Positions 27,611-36,620 of a stretch of 64,000 nt of DNA are shown one piece after another. The notes under the pieces were generated by a model. The model saw only the letters and a program-made list of their open reading frames with translations. It had not been told where the DNA came from and did no database searches. Location: positions 1 to 64,000 of the forward strand of contig SVAJ01000002.1 of NCBI GenBank assembly GCA_015059435.1, read 5' to 3'. Both the position numbers and the translations under genes were made by a program. The first letter of the stretch is position 1, and each line of letters starts with the position of its first letter. The DNA comes from Bacillota bacterium (GTDB taxonomy: Bacteria > Bacillota_I > Bacilli_A > RF39 > UBA660).

Positions 27611-28507
27611 ATGAGTGTAGAAGAATTAGAAGTATTAAGAAAGAAAGCTAGAAATAGATCTTTATTAGGAATTTTTATTGGAATTGTACTAACAGTTTTC
27701 TTTTGGATTATATTAGAAAGTCCGTTTTTTATATTTTTTGGTATAGTTTTAGGTATTATAATATCTGTTATTATTAGTTCTAAACCAAAAAGAGAGTTTA
27801 CTTTGGCTTTTAAAAATACTTATGTTTTAAAATCATTAAAAGGAGTTTTTACTGATTTAGTATATGAACCAGAAAAAGGTTTAGATAGATCAGTTATTGC
27901 GGATACTCAAATGATGTATATGGGTGATATATATTCTTCAAATGATTATATAGAAGGTAAGTATAAAGATATAAATGTTGTTCAAGCAGATGTTCATATT
28001 GAAGAAGAACATGAAAGTACTGATAGCGATGGTGATACCACTACTACTTATGTTACTATTTTTATGGGTAGATGGATGGTGTTTGATTTTAATAAACCTT
28101 TTAAAGCTAATATTCAAGTTAGTCAAAAGGAATTTAGTAATAATAAAGTAAGTAATTGGGGGAGTTCTATAAAATATAAAAAAGTAGCTATGGAAGATCA
28201 AGACTTTAATAATAAATTCAGAGTATATGCTCAAGATGAGATTGAAGCATTTTATGTTTTAACTCCTTCTTTAATGGAACGAATTAAAAAGTTATCTAGT
28301 ACTATTAAAGGAAGTTTATTATTTTGTTTTGTTGATAATAAATTACATATAGGTATATATAATAATGAAGATTCATTTGAACATGGAATCTTTACTAAAA
28401 TAAATGAAGAAAAAATTATGAATGAAATTTCTACAGATATTAAGTTAATTACAAATTTTGTTGATGAATTAAGTCTAGATAATGACTTATTTAGAAGGAA
28501 GGTGTAG
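27611..28507 (+). CDS. DUF3137 membrane protein
   Basis: 298 residues. Two membrane segments near residues 20-60 (LLGIFIGIVLTVFFWIILES and the following stretch), then a soluble beta-rich region with YIEGKYKDINVVQADVHIEEE and FMGRWMVFDFNKPF, as in DUF3137. Directly followed by lemA, a pairing common in bacteria; both are thought to act at the membrane but no reaction is known. RBS TAGGAG. Confidence 0.8.
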   Translation: MSVEELEVLRKKARNRSLLGIFIGIVLTVFFWIILESPFFIFFGIVLGIIISVIISSKPKREFTLAFKNTYVLKSLKGVFTDLVYEPEKGLDRSVIADTQMMYMGDIYSSNDYIEGKYKDINVVQADVHIEEEHESTDSDGDTTTTYVTIFMGRWMVFDFNKPFKANIQVSQKEFSNNKVSNWGSSIKYKKVAMEDQDFNNKFRVYAQDEIEAFYVLTPSLMERIKKLSSTIKGSLLFCFVDNKLHIGIYNNEDSFEHGIFTKINEEKIMNEISTDIKLITNFVDELSLDNDLFRRKV

Positions 28508-28508
28508 T

Positions 28509-29057
28509 ATGAATCCACTATACATTATAATTGCAGTTCTTGTAGTAGTATTAATTTTTGTTATATGGTATATTTCAACTTCTAATAAATTAAATAGATC
28601 AGTTATTAAAATAGATGAAGCACTTTCTGGAATAGATATAGCTTTGACTAAAAGATATGATGTTTTAACAAAAATGATTGAAGTTGTTAAAGGGTATGCT
28701 AAACATGAAAAAGAAGTTTTATTTGAAGTAGTAAAGCTTCGTAGTAATATGTCTCTTAAAGAGAAAAATGAAGTAAATAATATTATGGATGAAAACTATA
28801 GAAAAATTAATTTACTTGCAGAAAATTATCCAGAATTAAAAGCTAGTGAAAACTTTAAAACTTTACAACAAGCTATTGCTGATGTAGAAGAACATCTACA
28901 AGCTGCTAGAAGATTTTATAATTCTAATATCTCATTATATAATCAATTAGTAGTTACATTCCCAAGTAGTTTTGTTGCTAAGAAGAAAGGTATGAGTCAA
29001 AGAGATTTCTTTGAAGCTAGTGAAGAAGAAAAACAAAATGTTAAAATAGATTTATAA
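28509..29057 (+). CDS. lemA: LemA family protein
   Basis: 182 residues from ATG 28509 (AGAAGGAAGGTG upstream). One N-terminal membrane anchor, then a helical domain with DVLTKMIEVVKGYAKHEKEV and YNSNISLYNQLVVTFPS, both diagnostic. LemA proteins are membrane-anchored helical proteins of uncertain role. It starts 1 bp after the DUF3137 stop. Confidence 0.92.
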   Translation: MNPLYIIIAVLVVVLIFVIWYISTSNKLNRSVIKIDEALSGIDIALTKRYDVLTKMIEVVKGYAKHEKEVLFEVVKLRSNMSLKEKNEVNNIMDENYRKINLLAENYPELKASENFKTLQQAIADVEEHLQAARRFYNSNISLYNQLVVTFPSSFVAKKKGMSQRDFFEASEEEKQNVKIDL

Positions 29058-29084
29058 AAACTTGATTTATTTCAAGTTTTTTTG
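29057..29084 (+). terminator. Terminator after lemA
   Basis: Stem AAAACTTGA (29057-29065) with TCAAGTTTT (29072-29080) followed by T residues, overlapping the lemA stop. Confidence 0.8.
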
Positions 29085-29126
29085 TTTATTATTTTAAAAC
29101 CTGTAAATACTATTAGTGGTGATTGT

Positions 29127-29636
29127 ATGTATTATATAAATGTTTTTTTTATATATTCATTTTTAGGGTATTTGTATGAAGTAATAGTTAATTTATTAGA
29201 ACATCATAAAATTAGTAGTGGAATACTTTATGGACCATGGACTCCTATATATGGAGTAGGTGGTGTTATTATACTTTTAATATCTAGAAGATTATTTAAG
29301 ATATTAAAACTTAATAAATTTTTGGAAGTATTAATAACTTTAATTGTTATTGCGATAGTATTAACGACATTAGAGTATGTAGGTGGTAATTTAATTGAAA
29401 AGATATTTCATATTACTTTTTGGGATTATAGAAGATTTAAATTTAATATTGGAAAATATATATGTTTAGAAGTTACTGGTATTTGGGTAGTTGGTTCACT
29501 TGTAATTATTTATTTGATTCAACCAATTATTGATAAGTTTATTAATAGTGTTCCTAGATATTTTACATATTCTTTAATTTTATTAATGTTTATTGATGGA
29601 TTATTTACTATATTTAATAAGAAATTAGGTAAATAA
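29127..29636 (+). CDS. CmpB-like (putative ABC type IV) membrane protein
   Basis: 169 residues from ATG 29127 behind GGTGAT. About five membrane segments. Motifs SFLGYLYEV, GILYGPWTPIYGVGG and FHITFWDYRRFKFNIGKYICLE define the PF06541 family, named from a putative ABC permease but without a proven substrate. No ATPase gene is adjacent. Confidence 0.8.
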   Translation: MYYINVFFIYSFLGYLYEVIVNLLEHHKISSGILYGPWTPIYGVGGVIILLISRRLFKILKLNKFLEVLITLIVIAIVLTTLEYVGGNLIEKIFHITFWDYRRFKFNIGKYICLEVTGIWVVGSLVIIYLIQPIIDKFINSVPRYFTYSLILLMFIDGLFTIFNKKLGK

Positions 29637-29692
29637 TTTTTTTTTGAGAAAAAATTTATTTTATGATATAAAAAAATAAAAGAGGTGAGTAT

Positions 29693-30634
29693 ATGAAAAA
29701 AAGAGATGATATATATGACTTGTATTGGTATTTTGCATGTGAAAGACAGAATATATTTTTTAAGAAATTAAGAGGAGAAGAAGCTCCATGGACAGATGAT
29801 TCTATTTTACAAGAATATAAGTTTTGTAATAGTTATAGAGTTAATGATAGAGTAAGTCAATATTTACTTAGAAATGTTATTTATAATGGTAGAGAATATA
29901 GTAATGAAGATATGATCTTTAGAATTGTTTTATTTAAATTATTTAATAAAGAATCTACTTGGGAACTATTAGTTAATAGTTTTTCTGATGTTACTTTAGA
30001 TACCTTTGATTTTAATAAATATTCTTTAGTATTAAAAGAAGCTAGAGATAGAGGAGAAAAAATATATAATGATGCATATATATCATGTGCTAATAAAGTT
30101 TTTGGATATGATTTAAAACATGATAATCATTTAGCTTTGATTAATAAAATGTTTTTTATAGATCATATGCAAGATAAGATTATTAATAGTAAGAGTATGG
30201 AAGAGGCATTTAATATACTTAGATCTTATCCTTTGATTGGTAATTTTATGGCATATCAATTAGTTACAGATATTAATTATAGTGATGTAGTTGATTTTTC
30301 TGAAGATGAATTTACAGTTGCAGGACCTGGTTCATTACGTGGTATAAAGAAATGTTTTATTGACAGAGGTAAGTATAGTAATGAAGATATTATTAAATAT
30401 ATGTATATTCATCAAGATGAAGAGTTTAAAAGATTGGGACTAGATTTTAAAAGAATAGGTAATAGAAAACTACAATTAATCGATTGTCAAAATATTTTTT
30501 GTGAATTAGATAAGTATTTACGAGTATATAAACCTAATTTAAAATCAAATAGAGTTAGTATTAAGAAAAAGTATAAAGCTAAGAATAGTAAAATAGAGTA
30601 TATTTATCCACCTAAATGGAATATTAAACTATAA
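29693..30634 (+). CDS. HMUDK_hel / alpha-glutamyl-thymine-pyrophosphorylase-like protein
   Basis: 313 residues, RBS AGAGGTGAG. The N-terminus (YWYFACERQNIFFKKLRG, then EAPWTDDSILQEYKFCNSYR, DRVSQYLLRNVIY) and the GNFMAYQLVTDINYS segment match the helical domain described in 5-hydroxymethyl-dU DNA kinases and clade-3 thymine pyrophosphorylase-like proteins, families linked to hypermodified bases in phage DNA and also found as stand-alone bacterial genes. The fold is related to helix-hairpin DNA glycosylases. No base-modification partner genes are near. Function of solitary copies is not known. Confidence 0.6.
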   Translation: MKKRDDIYDLYWYFACERQNIFFKKLRGEEAPWTDDSILQEYKFCNSYRVNDRVSQYLLRNVIYNGREYSNEDMIFRIVLFKLFNKESTWELLVNSFSDVTLDTFDFNKYSLVLKEARDRGEKIYNDAYISCANKVFGYDLKHDNHLALINKMFFIDHMQDKIINSKSMEEAFNILRSYPLIGNFMAYQLVTDINYSDVVDFSEDEFTVAGPGSLRGIKKCFIDRGKYSNEDIIKYMYIHQDEEFKRLGLDFKRIGNRKLQLIDCQNIFCELDKYLRVYKPNLKSNRVSIKKKYKAKNSKIEYIYPPKWNIKL

Positions 30635-30681
30635 ATTAATTTGAAAGTGTGTTATATTTTATATAAGGTAGGGTGATTTAG

Positions 30682-31521
30682 ATGAAATATATTAAGAGTA
30701 TGTTAATTATTTTTATAGCAATATTTTTATTAACGGGGTGTAATGGTAATATAACTAGAGATATAAGAAAAGATGGGTTTAGTTTAAGTACTGATAAGAT
30801 TATATGTGATGATTTAATACCAGTAAAAGAAAATAAACCGGCTAGTAAGAAGATTAGTTTTATGAGTAGTGGTAATAATTTTGCAGTTACTACAGATGGG
30901 GAGATTTATGAATTATCTTTAGGACAAAAATATTCTAATAATCAGAATTGTAGAGTTGCGGATACTTCATTAAGAGTTGTTACTACGATGGATGATAATG
31001 TCTTTAAGGCTCAAGATGGTAAGTTTTATTATACTTCTGTAAATAATAATTCTGTTCCTTATAGTGAAGTTACTGTTAATGATAATTCATATGCTATATA
31101 CAAATTATTACTTAGTAATGTAAAAGTAAAAAGAGTTGTTACTGTGGATCAGAGTAAAGGGTCATATTATGTTTTGATGGATGATGGTAATGTTTATAAT
31201 TATGTAATTACTAGGGGTAATTATAATAGTCCATATTCTATAGTTTCTAATGAAATAGTTTATAATGCTAATGATTATGAATCTAAGATAGTAGATTTTA
31301 GTTATAATAATAGTAATAGGGAAAGAATATATATTAAGACAAGTAATGAAATATATAGAATGCAAGTTACTAATAAAGAAAAATGTAATAAGTTTGTTGA
31401 TGTTGTTTGTGAGTATAAGATGAAAAAAGATGATGTATTAACTAAGTATTATTTAAATAATAAGATTTTATATTATGGACCTGGTATATTGATTACATCA
31501 TATGGAAGGGTATTTTTCTAA
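30682..31521 (+). CDS. Lipoprotein of unknown function
   Basis: 279 residues. Signal peptide with lipobox LLTGC at residues 16-20, so it should be lipid-anchored outside the membrane. The mature part has short beta-type repeats with FAVTTDGEIYEL, FKAQDGKFYYT, YYVLMDDGNVYNY and IYIKTSNEIYRM, spaced 40-60 residues, suggesting a small beta-propeller or RCC1-like fold. No family recognised. Confidence 0.7.
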   Translation: MKYIKSMLIIFIAIFLLTGCNGNITRDIRKDGFSLSTDKIICDDLIPVKENKPASKKISFMSSGNNFAVTTDGEIYELSLGQKYSNNQNCRVADTSLRVVTTMDDNVFKAQDGKFYYTSVNNNSVPYSEVTVNDNSYAIYKLLLSNVKVKRVVTVDQSKGSYYVLMDDGNVYNYVITRGNYNSPYSIVSNEIVYNANDYESKIVDFSYNNSNRERIYIKTSNEIYRMQVTNKEKCNKFVDVVCEYKMKKDDVLTKYYLNNKILYYGPGILITSYGRVFF

Positions 31522-31537
31522 GAAATACCTTTTTATT
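31507..31537 (+). terminator. Terminator after lipoprotein gene
   Basis: Stem AGG(G)TATTT (31507-31515) with AAATACCT (31523-31530) and a T tract. Confidence 0.65.
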
Positions 31538-31592
31538 TGAAATAATAGGAGTTATTTGATACAATACGTTTGAAGTAATTTGAGGTGATATT

Positions 31593-32465
31593 ATGTTATT
31601 AGCAAATGAATGGAAAGATTATGAATTAATTGATACATCACGTGGTGAGAAATTAGAGCGTTGGGGAAATGTTTATTTACTTAGACCTGATCCACAAATT
31701 ATTTGGGATAATGGTGATTTATTAGAAAAGTATCATAGTAAAATTAATGCTGTTTATCATCGTAGTAATAAAGGTGGAGGTAGTTGGGAGAATTTAAGAA
31801 ATACACCAGCTAGTTGGAAAATTAATTATAAAAATTTAACATTTAATATTAAGCAAATGGGATTTAAACATACTGGTTTATTTCCTGAACAAGCAGTAAA
31901 TTGGGATTTTATGATTAATAAGATTAAAAAAGCTAATAGAAAAATTAAGGTATTAAATCTGTTTGCATATACTGGAGGAGCAACTGTTGCTTGTTTATCA
32001 GCTGGAGCTAGTGTTACTCATGTTGATTCATCTCGTGGTATGGTTGATTGGTGCAAAGAAAACGTTAATGACTCTGGATATAAGGATGCAGAAATTAGAT
32101 ATTTAGTTGATGATGTAGTTAAATTTGTACAAAGAGAAATTAGACGTGGAAATAAATATGATGCTATTGTTATGGATCCACCTAGTTATGGAAGAGGAGC
32201 TAATGGAGAAGTTTGGAATATAGAAAAGAACTTAGCTTATTTAGTAGAAATTTGTACAGAAATATTAAGTGATGATCCGTTATTCTTTATAATTAATTCA
32301 TATACTACTGGTATGAGTTCTACAGTACTTAAGAATTTATTGGCTTTAACAGTTAATAAACATAAAGAAGGTAATATAGAATGTGGTGAAATAGGATTAG
32401 AGGATACAACTAATTCTTTAGTATTACCATGTGGTATTTATGGAAGATGGGAATCATATGAATAA
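31593..32465 (+). CDS. Class I SAM-dependent rRNA methyltransferase (RlmI/RlmK-like, no PUA domain)
   Basis: 290 residues, RBS GAGGTGAT. SAM-binding motif VLNLFAYTGGATVACLSAG near residue 125, acidic strand end HVDSS, and catalytic-type MDPPSYGRG near 200. It matches the Methyltrans_SAM family (PF10672), which methylates cytosine C5 of 23S rRNA in RlmI, but the N-terminal PUA domain of RlmI is absent. The next gene, a pseudouridine synthase, overlaps by 8 bp, giving an RNA-modification pair. Confidence 0.85.
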   Translation: MLLANEWKDYELIDTSRGEKLERWGNVYLLRPDPQIIWDNGDLLEKYHSKINAVYHRSNKGGGSWENLRNTPASWKINYKNLTFNIKQMGFKHTGLFPEQAVNWDFMINKIKKANRKIKVLNLFAYTGGATVACLSAGASVTHVDSSRGMVDWCKENVNDSGYKDAEIRYLVDDVVKFVQREIRRGNKYDAIVMDPPSYGRGANGEVWNIEKNLAYLVEICTEILSDDPLFFIINSYTTGMSSTVLKNLLALTVNKHKEGNIECGEIGLEDTTNSLVLPCGIYGRWESYE

Positions 32466-33117
32466 ATTAAATGTTTTATATGAAGATAATCATATAATTG
32501 TAGTAGAAAAATTACCTAATATATTGAGTCAAGCTGATAATACTGGTGATAAAGATTTATTAACTATGGTTAAAGAATATATAAAAGAAAAATACAATAA
32601 GCCAGGTAATGTGTATTTAGGATTAGTACATAGACTTGATAGACCTGTTGGTGGAATTATGGTATTTGCTAGAACTAGTAAAGCTGCTAGTAGATTATCA
32701 GAAGAAATTAGAAGCCATAAATTTAAAAAGACTTATCTAGCAATTGTTAATGGAATAATAAAAAAAGATAGTGATAGATTTGTTGATAAGTTAGAAAGAA
32801 TTAGTAATGGGAATACAATTGTTTCTGGTAATGGTAAAGAGTCTATTTTGGAGTATAAAGTATTAGATAGAAATTATGAACAGAATAAGACTTTAGTAGA
32901 AATAAAATTAGAAACTGGTAGACATCATCAGATTAGAGTACAGTTTGCTAGTAGAGGTTATCCTCTAGCTGGAGATCAAAGATATGGGAGTATGGATAAA
33001 ACACAAATAGCTTTATATGCTTATAAGTTAGAATTTGTTCATCCTACTACAAAGGAAAATATGTATTTTGAGAAATTTCCTGATAAGAAAGACTATTGGA
33101 CATTATTTACATTGTAA
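32458..33117 (+). CDS. RluA family pseudouridine synthase
   Basis: 219 residues from ATG 32458. VHRLDRPVGGIMVFARTSKA carries the catalytic Asp of RluA enzymes; ETGRHHQIRVQFA and LAGDQRYG are conserved substrate-binding segments. There is no S4 domain, as in RluA/TruC-size members. It isomerises uridine to pseudouridine in rRNA or tRNA; target not predictable. Confidence 0.93.
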   Translation: MNKLNVLYEDNHIIVVEKLPNILSQADNTGDKDLLTMVKEYIKEKYNKPGNVYLGLVHRLDRPVGGIMVFARTSKAASRLSEEIRSHKFKKTYLAIVNGIIKKDSDRFVDKLERISNGNTIVSGNGKESILEYKVLDRNYEQNKTLVEIKLETGRHHQIRVQFASRGYPLAGDQRYGSMDKTQIALYAYKLEFVHPTTKENMYFEKFPDKKDYWTLFTL

Positions 33118-33205
33118 ATGTTTTGTACAATGTATAAAAATGTTTGCAATATAGTCTTTTTTTTGTTATCATGATATTAGAATAATAATAAGGGAGTAGA
33201 TAGAT

Positions 33206-34390
33206 ATGAATATGGATTTTGGATGGTTTTTAACAGCTCCTGGTATGTTAATAACAGGTGGCGTTTTATTATTACTAATTGCATTAATAATTTTAATTGC
33301 AACAAATAAGAAAAAGAAAGATGATATAAGTGATGTTTCTACTGATAGTAGTGATGTTAGTAATCAAATGATGATGCAACAATCAGCAGTTGATCCTGGT
33401 GCTGGGGCAAGTGTTGGTATGCCAACAGACTTTGCTAATATGACTGCAGTTCCTGCTATGGATAATCAAATGACTGGAATGGTTGATCCAGCTATGAATA
33501 TGCAAGCACCAGTAGATATGGTACAATCTCAAGATGTTCCAGTGGCAGTTGATAATACTATTAATCCTATGGAAACACCAGTAATGGAAAATGTTGAACC
33601 TATGGTAGAAGCACCTGCAATGGATACTATTCAACCAGTTGAGGCGCCAGCTTTTGAAACTCCAGCAGTTGAACCAGTTGTTGAAGCTCCAACAATGGAT
33701 GCTCCAGTAGTTACAGAAGAAGTTAGTAGTGAACCAATGGTTGCACCAGAGCCAGTAATGGATGCTGGAATGGTTACTCCAGAAGTTGTAACACCTGAAG
33801 TGGCTCCAATGGATGTTCCAGTGGTAATGCCTGAGACTCCTGTAGTTGAACCAGTAGTAGAGGCTCCAGCTGTAGCACCAGAAGTAACAGTTGAACCATT
33901 AGTTGCTGATGTTCCAGTAGTAACACCAGATATTCCTATGGTTCAAGAAAATGAAGTTCCAACTATGAATGTTGAAGTTCCTACAGTAGAGGCTCCTGTT
34001 GCTCCTGCAGTAGATGCTCCAGCAGTAGTTGAGCCAGCTGTTGTAGTTCCAACTGTAGAACCAGTAGTTGATGCAGTTCAATCAGCAGAAGTAGCACCAG
34101 AAGTTGCTCCTGTAGAGCCAACAATTACTCCAATTGAAGTTCCAGCAGCACCAGCTGCATCAGAACCAGTTATTTACGGAGGAGCTAATCCTGCCGTTAC
34201 AAATATTAATGTTGAACCTGAGACTCATGAAATATATGGAGGAGCTAATCCTCTTGAAGGTACTCAATCAATTCCAGTTTCAGATATTGCTGGACCAAGT
34301 GTAGTAGAACCAGTAGTAACACCTGTAGCTGAACCAACATTAGTTACACCACAGGTAGAACCTATTCAAGTAACCAATATACAACAATAA
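33206..34390 (+). CDS. Membrane-anchored Pro/Val/Ala/Glu-rich low-complexity protein
   Basis: 394 residues, RBS AAGGGAG. One membrane helix at about residues 12-33 followed by KKKKD, then ~300 residues almost free of Lys, Arg, Cys and aromatics, made of imperfect VEPVVEAP / TPEV / MDAPVV units: an acidic, disordered region probably in the cytoplasm (positive-inside rule). Near the C-terminus IYGGANP occurs twice, 22 residues apart, and looks like a short binding motif. No family recognised. Downstream is a SipW-like pseudoenzyme. Confidence 0.65.
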   Translation: MNMDFGWFLTAPGMLITGGVLLLLIALIILIATNKKKKDDISDVSTDSSDVSNQMMMQQSAVDPGAGASVGMPTDFANMTAVPAMDNQMTGMVDPAMNMQAPVDMVQSQDVPVAVDNTINPMETPVMENVEPMVEAPAMDTIQPVEAPAFETPAVEPVVEAPTMDAPVVTEEVSSEPMVAPEPVMDAGMVTPEVVTPEVAPMDVPVVMPETPVVEPVVEAPAVAPEVTVEPLVADVPVVTPDIPMVQENEVPTMNVEVPTVEAPVAPAVDAPAVVEPAVVVPTVEPVVDAVQSAEVAPEVAPVEPTITPIEVPAAPAASEPVIYGGANPAVTNINVEPETHEIYGGANPLEGTQSIPVSDIAGPSVVEPVVTPVAEPTLVTPQVEPIQVTNIQQ

Positions 34391-34409
34391 AAAGCTTTAA
34401 GCTTTTTTC
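34389..34409 (+). terminator. Terminator after low-complexity protein gene
   Basis: Inverted repeat AAAAAGC-TTTAA-GCTTTTTT directly after the stop codon. Confidence 0.65.
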
Positions 34410-34425
34410 TTTTATGGAGATTGTT

Positions 34426-34950
34426 ATGAAAAAGAAAGTAAGAAAGATTTTAGAATTTTTATCTGTTATAATTGTGATTATTGCATTATTTATTACGTTT
34501 TTATCTTTAAATGTTAATAATTTAAACTATTTTGAATTTAAATCGTTTTCACTTGTTCCTATTTCTGGAGCACTTGATGATAAAAATGAAGGTTTAGTAA
34601 TATCAAAAAATATCGATTTAGATTCTTTAAAATATAATGATCGTATTACCTATATATACTATGAAAATAATAAATTTATATTAAAAACTGGTACTATAAA
34701 ATCTATAGGTAAACAAGACGGTGGGGTTTATACATATGTTATTAATCCTAATCAAAATAAGATAGATAGTAGTTGTGTTATTGGAAAATATGTTGTTAGA
34801 ATTCCTTTACTTGGTAATTTAATTAATTACTTATTAACTAGAGATGGATTTTTATTATTAATAGTGGGTCCATTATTAGTTGTTTGTATAATTGAGTTAT
34901 TTAATTTTGTGGATAGTGTATTAGAACCTAAGAATAAAAGACTAAAATAA
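34426..34950 (+). CDS. SipW-like signal peptidase homologue, predicted catalytically inactive
   Basis: 174 residues from ATG 34426 with TGGAGA upstream. Membrane segments at both ends. The SipW/ER-type S26 architecture is visible: SGALDDKNEGLVISKNID aligns with the usual SGSMEPT...GDLVIVK box, then SLKYNDRITY, then VIGKYVVRIPLLGNLINYL like the SipW C-terminal core. The nucleophile Ser (of S-G-S-M) is Ala49, and the THRI segment with the partner His is replaced by KTGTIK. It therefore cannot act by the normal Ser-His dyad. A scaffold or regulator of secretion is possible. Confidence 0.68.
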   Translation: MKKKVRKILEFLSVIIVIIALFITFLSLNVNNLNYFEFKSFSLVPISGALDDKNEGLVISKNIDLDSLKYNDRITYIYYENNKFILKTGTIKSIGKQDGGVYTYVINPNQNKIDSSCVIGKYVVRIPLLGNLINYLLTRDGFLLLIVGPLLVVCIIELFNFVDSVLEPKNKRLK

Positions 34951-35005
34951 GTCTTTTTATTTTGTTTTAATAAAATTAATGATATAATTATGGTAGGTGA
35001 TTTAG

Positions 35006-36142
35006 ATGAAGAAAGTATCAATTTTATCTCTTCACATGGGATACGGAGGAATAGAGAAATCTATTGTTTCTCTTGCTAATGTTTTATGTGATAAATATGA
35101 TGTTGAAATTGCTTGCACATATAAGTTATATGATAAACCAGCATTTGAACTTGATTCTCGTGTAAAAATAAAATATTTGGTTGAAGATTATTTACCTAAT
35201 AGAAAAGAGATAAGTGAAGCTTTATCAAATAAAAAAGTTTTTAGAGCAATTAAAGAGTTTATTAAAGCATCTAAGATTTTATATTTAAGAAGAAAGACTA
35301 TGATTGATTATATTAAGAGTACAAAAGCTGATGTGATTATTTCTACTAAAGATATATTTGATAGATGGTTAGGTGATTATGGTAGTAGTAAAGCTATAAA
35401 GATTGGTTGGGAACATAATCATCATCATAATAATAAACAATATGCACTTAATATCATTAAATCTTGTTGGAAATTAGATTATTTAGTTTTAGTTTCTAAA
35501 GATTTAAATAAGTTTTATACAAAAGAAATGTTAAAATCTAGATGTAAGTGTGTATATATTCCTAATGTAATTGAGAAATTTCCTGCAAGAATTGCTAAGT
35601 TAGAAGAAAAAAGATTAGTTTCAGTAGGAAGATTATCTCCAGAAAAAGGTTATTTAGATTTATTAAAAATCTTTAATAGTTTAACTGAGAAGAATAAAGA
35701 TTGGAATTTAGATATAGTTGGAGATGGGATTGAAAGAGAAAAATTAGAAAAATATATTGATAAGAATAATTTAAGTGATAGAGTTAAGTTACATGGATTT
35801 CAAAATAAAGATTATATAGATAAGTTATTGAATAAATCGTCTATTTATGTGATGACTTCTCATACAGAATCTTTTGGTATAGTACTAATAGAAGCTATGT
35901 CTCATGGAGTACCTTGTATAGCTTTCTCATCTGCTGAAGGAGCTAAAGAAATTATTGTTAGTGGGAAAAATGGTTATTTAATAAAGAATAGAAATCATGG
36001 TGCATATCTTAAAAAAATAGAAGATTTAATAAAAAAAGAAGATTTTAGAAAAAAATTAGGAAAAGAAGCACGTCAAAGTGTTAAAAAATATACTTCTGAT
36101 GTAGTAAAAGAAAAATGGTATAATTTAATAGAAAAGAAGTGA
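35006..36142 (+). CDS. GT4 family glycosyltransferase
   Basis: 378 residues, RBS TAGGTGAT. Start has the GYGGIEKSIVSLANVL glycine loop; LVSVGRLSPEKGYLDLL and the donor site ESFGIVLIEAMSHGVP with E-x7-E follow. First gene of a second envelope-glycan module that continues with Alg14- and Alg13-like genes. Ends with TGA. Confidence 0.9.
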   Translation: MKKVSILSLHMGYGGIEKSIVSLANVLCDKYDVEIACTYKLYDKPAFELDSRVKIKYLVEDYLPNRKEISEALSNKKVFRAIKEFIKASKILYLRRKTMIDYIKSTKADVIISTKDIFDRWLGDYGSSKAIKIGWEHNHHHNNKQYALNIIKSCWKLDYLVLVSKDLNKFYTKEMLKSRCKCVYIPNVIEKFPARIAKLEEKRLVSVGRLSPEKGYLDLLKIFNSLTEKNKDWNLDIVGDGIEREKLEKYIDKNNLSDRVKLHGFQNKDYIDKLLNKSSIYVMTSHTESFGIVLIEAMSHGVPCIAFSSAEGAKEIIVSGKNGYLIKNRNHGAYLKKIEDLIKKEDFRKKLGKEARQSVKKYTSDVVKEKWYNLIEKK

Positions 36143-36146
36143 TATT

Positions 36147-36620
36147 ATGACTAAGAAAATATTGTTTATATCTTCAACAGGTGGTCATTTAAATGAATTA
36201 ATGCAACTTAAATCATTATTTGATAATTATGAATATAATATAATTACTGAGAAGACTAAGTCTACTATTGGATTAAAAACAAAGTATAAGGAAAAAATAG
36301 GTTTTTTAGTATATGGTACTAAACATAATATAATAACTTATCCTTTTAAACTTATATATAATTGTTTTAAGAGCTTATATTATTATTTTAAGTTTCATCC
36401 TGACTATATTATAACTACTGGAGCACATACTGCAGGACCTATGTGTTGTATTGGGAAAATCTTTGGTAGTAGAATTATCTATATTGAGACATTTGCTAAT
36501 ATTAATACAAAGACAGTTACTGGTAAATTAGTTTACTATATAGCTGATAAATTTATAGTGCAATGGCCAGATATGAAAAAGGTATATCCAAAAGCTATTG
36601 ATGGAGGGTGGATTTATTAA
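36147..36620 (+). CDS. Alg14-like glycosyltransferase subunit (PssD/CpsF type)
   Basis: 157 residues. ISSTGGHLNELMQL at the N-terminus is the Alg14/PssD signature; DYIITTGAHTAGPMCC and YIETFANI follow. In yeast and streptococci this subunit recruits the Alg13-type catalytic partner to the membrane to add a sugar to the lipid-linked primer. Its stop overlaps the start of the partner (TAATG at 36618-36622). Confidence 0.9.
   Translation: MTKKILFISSTGGHLNELMQLKSLFDNYEYNIITEKTKSTIGLKTKYKEKIGFLVYGTKHNIITYPFKLIYNCFKSLYYYFKFHPDYIITTGAHTAGPMCCIGKIFGSRIIYIETFANINTKTVTGKLVYYIADKFIVQWPDMKKVYPKAIDGGWIY

Noticed and set aside
33383-34081. Antisense open frames rich in Trp, Cys, His and Asn
   Set aside because: They are by-products of the repetitive codons of the Pro/Val/Glu-rich gene on the plus strand.
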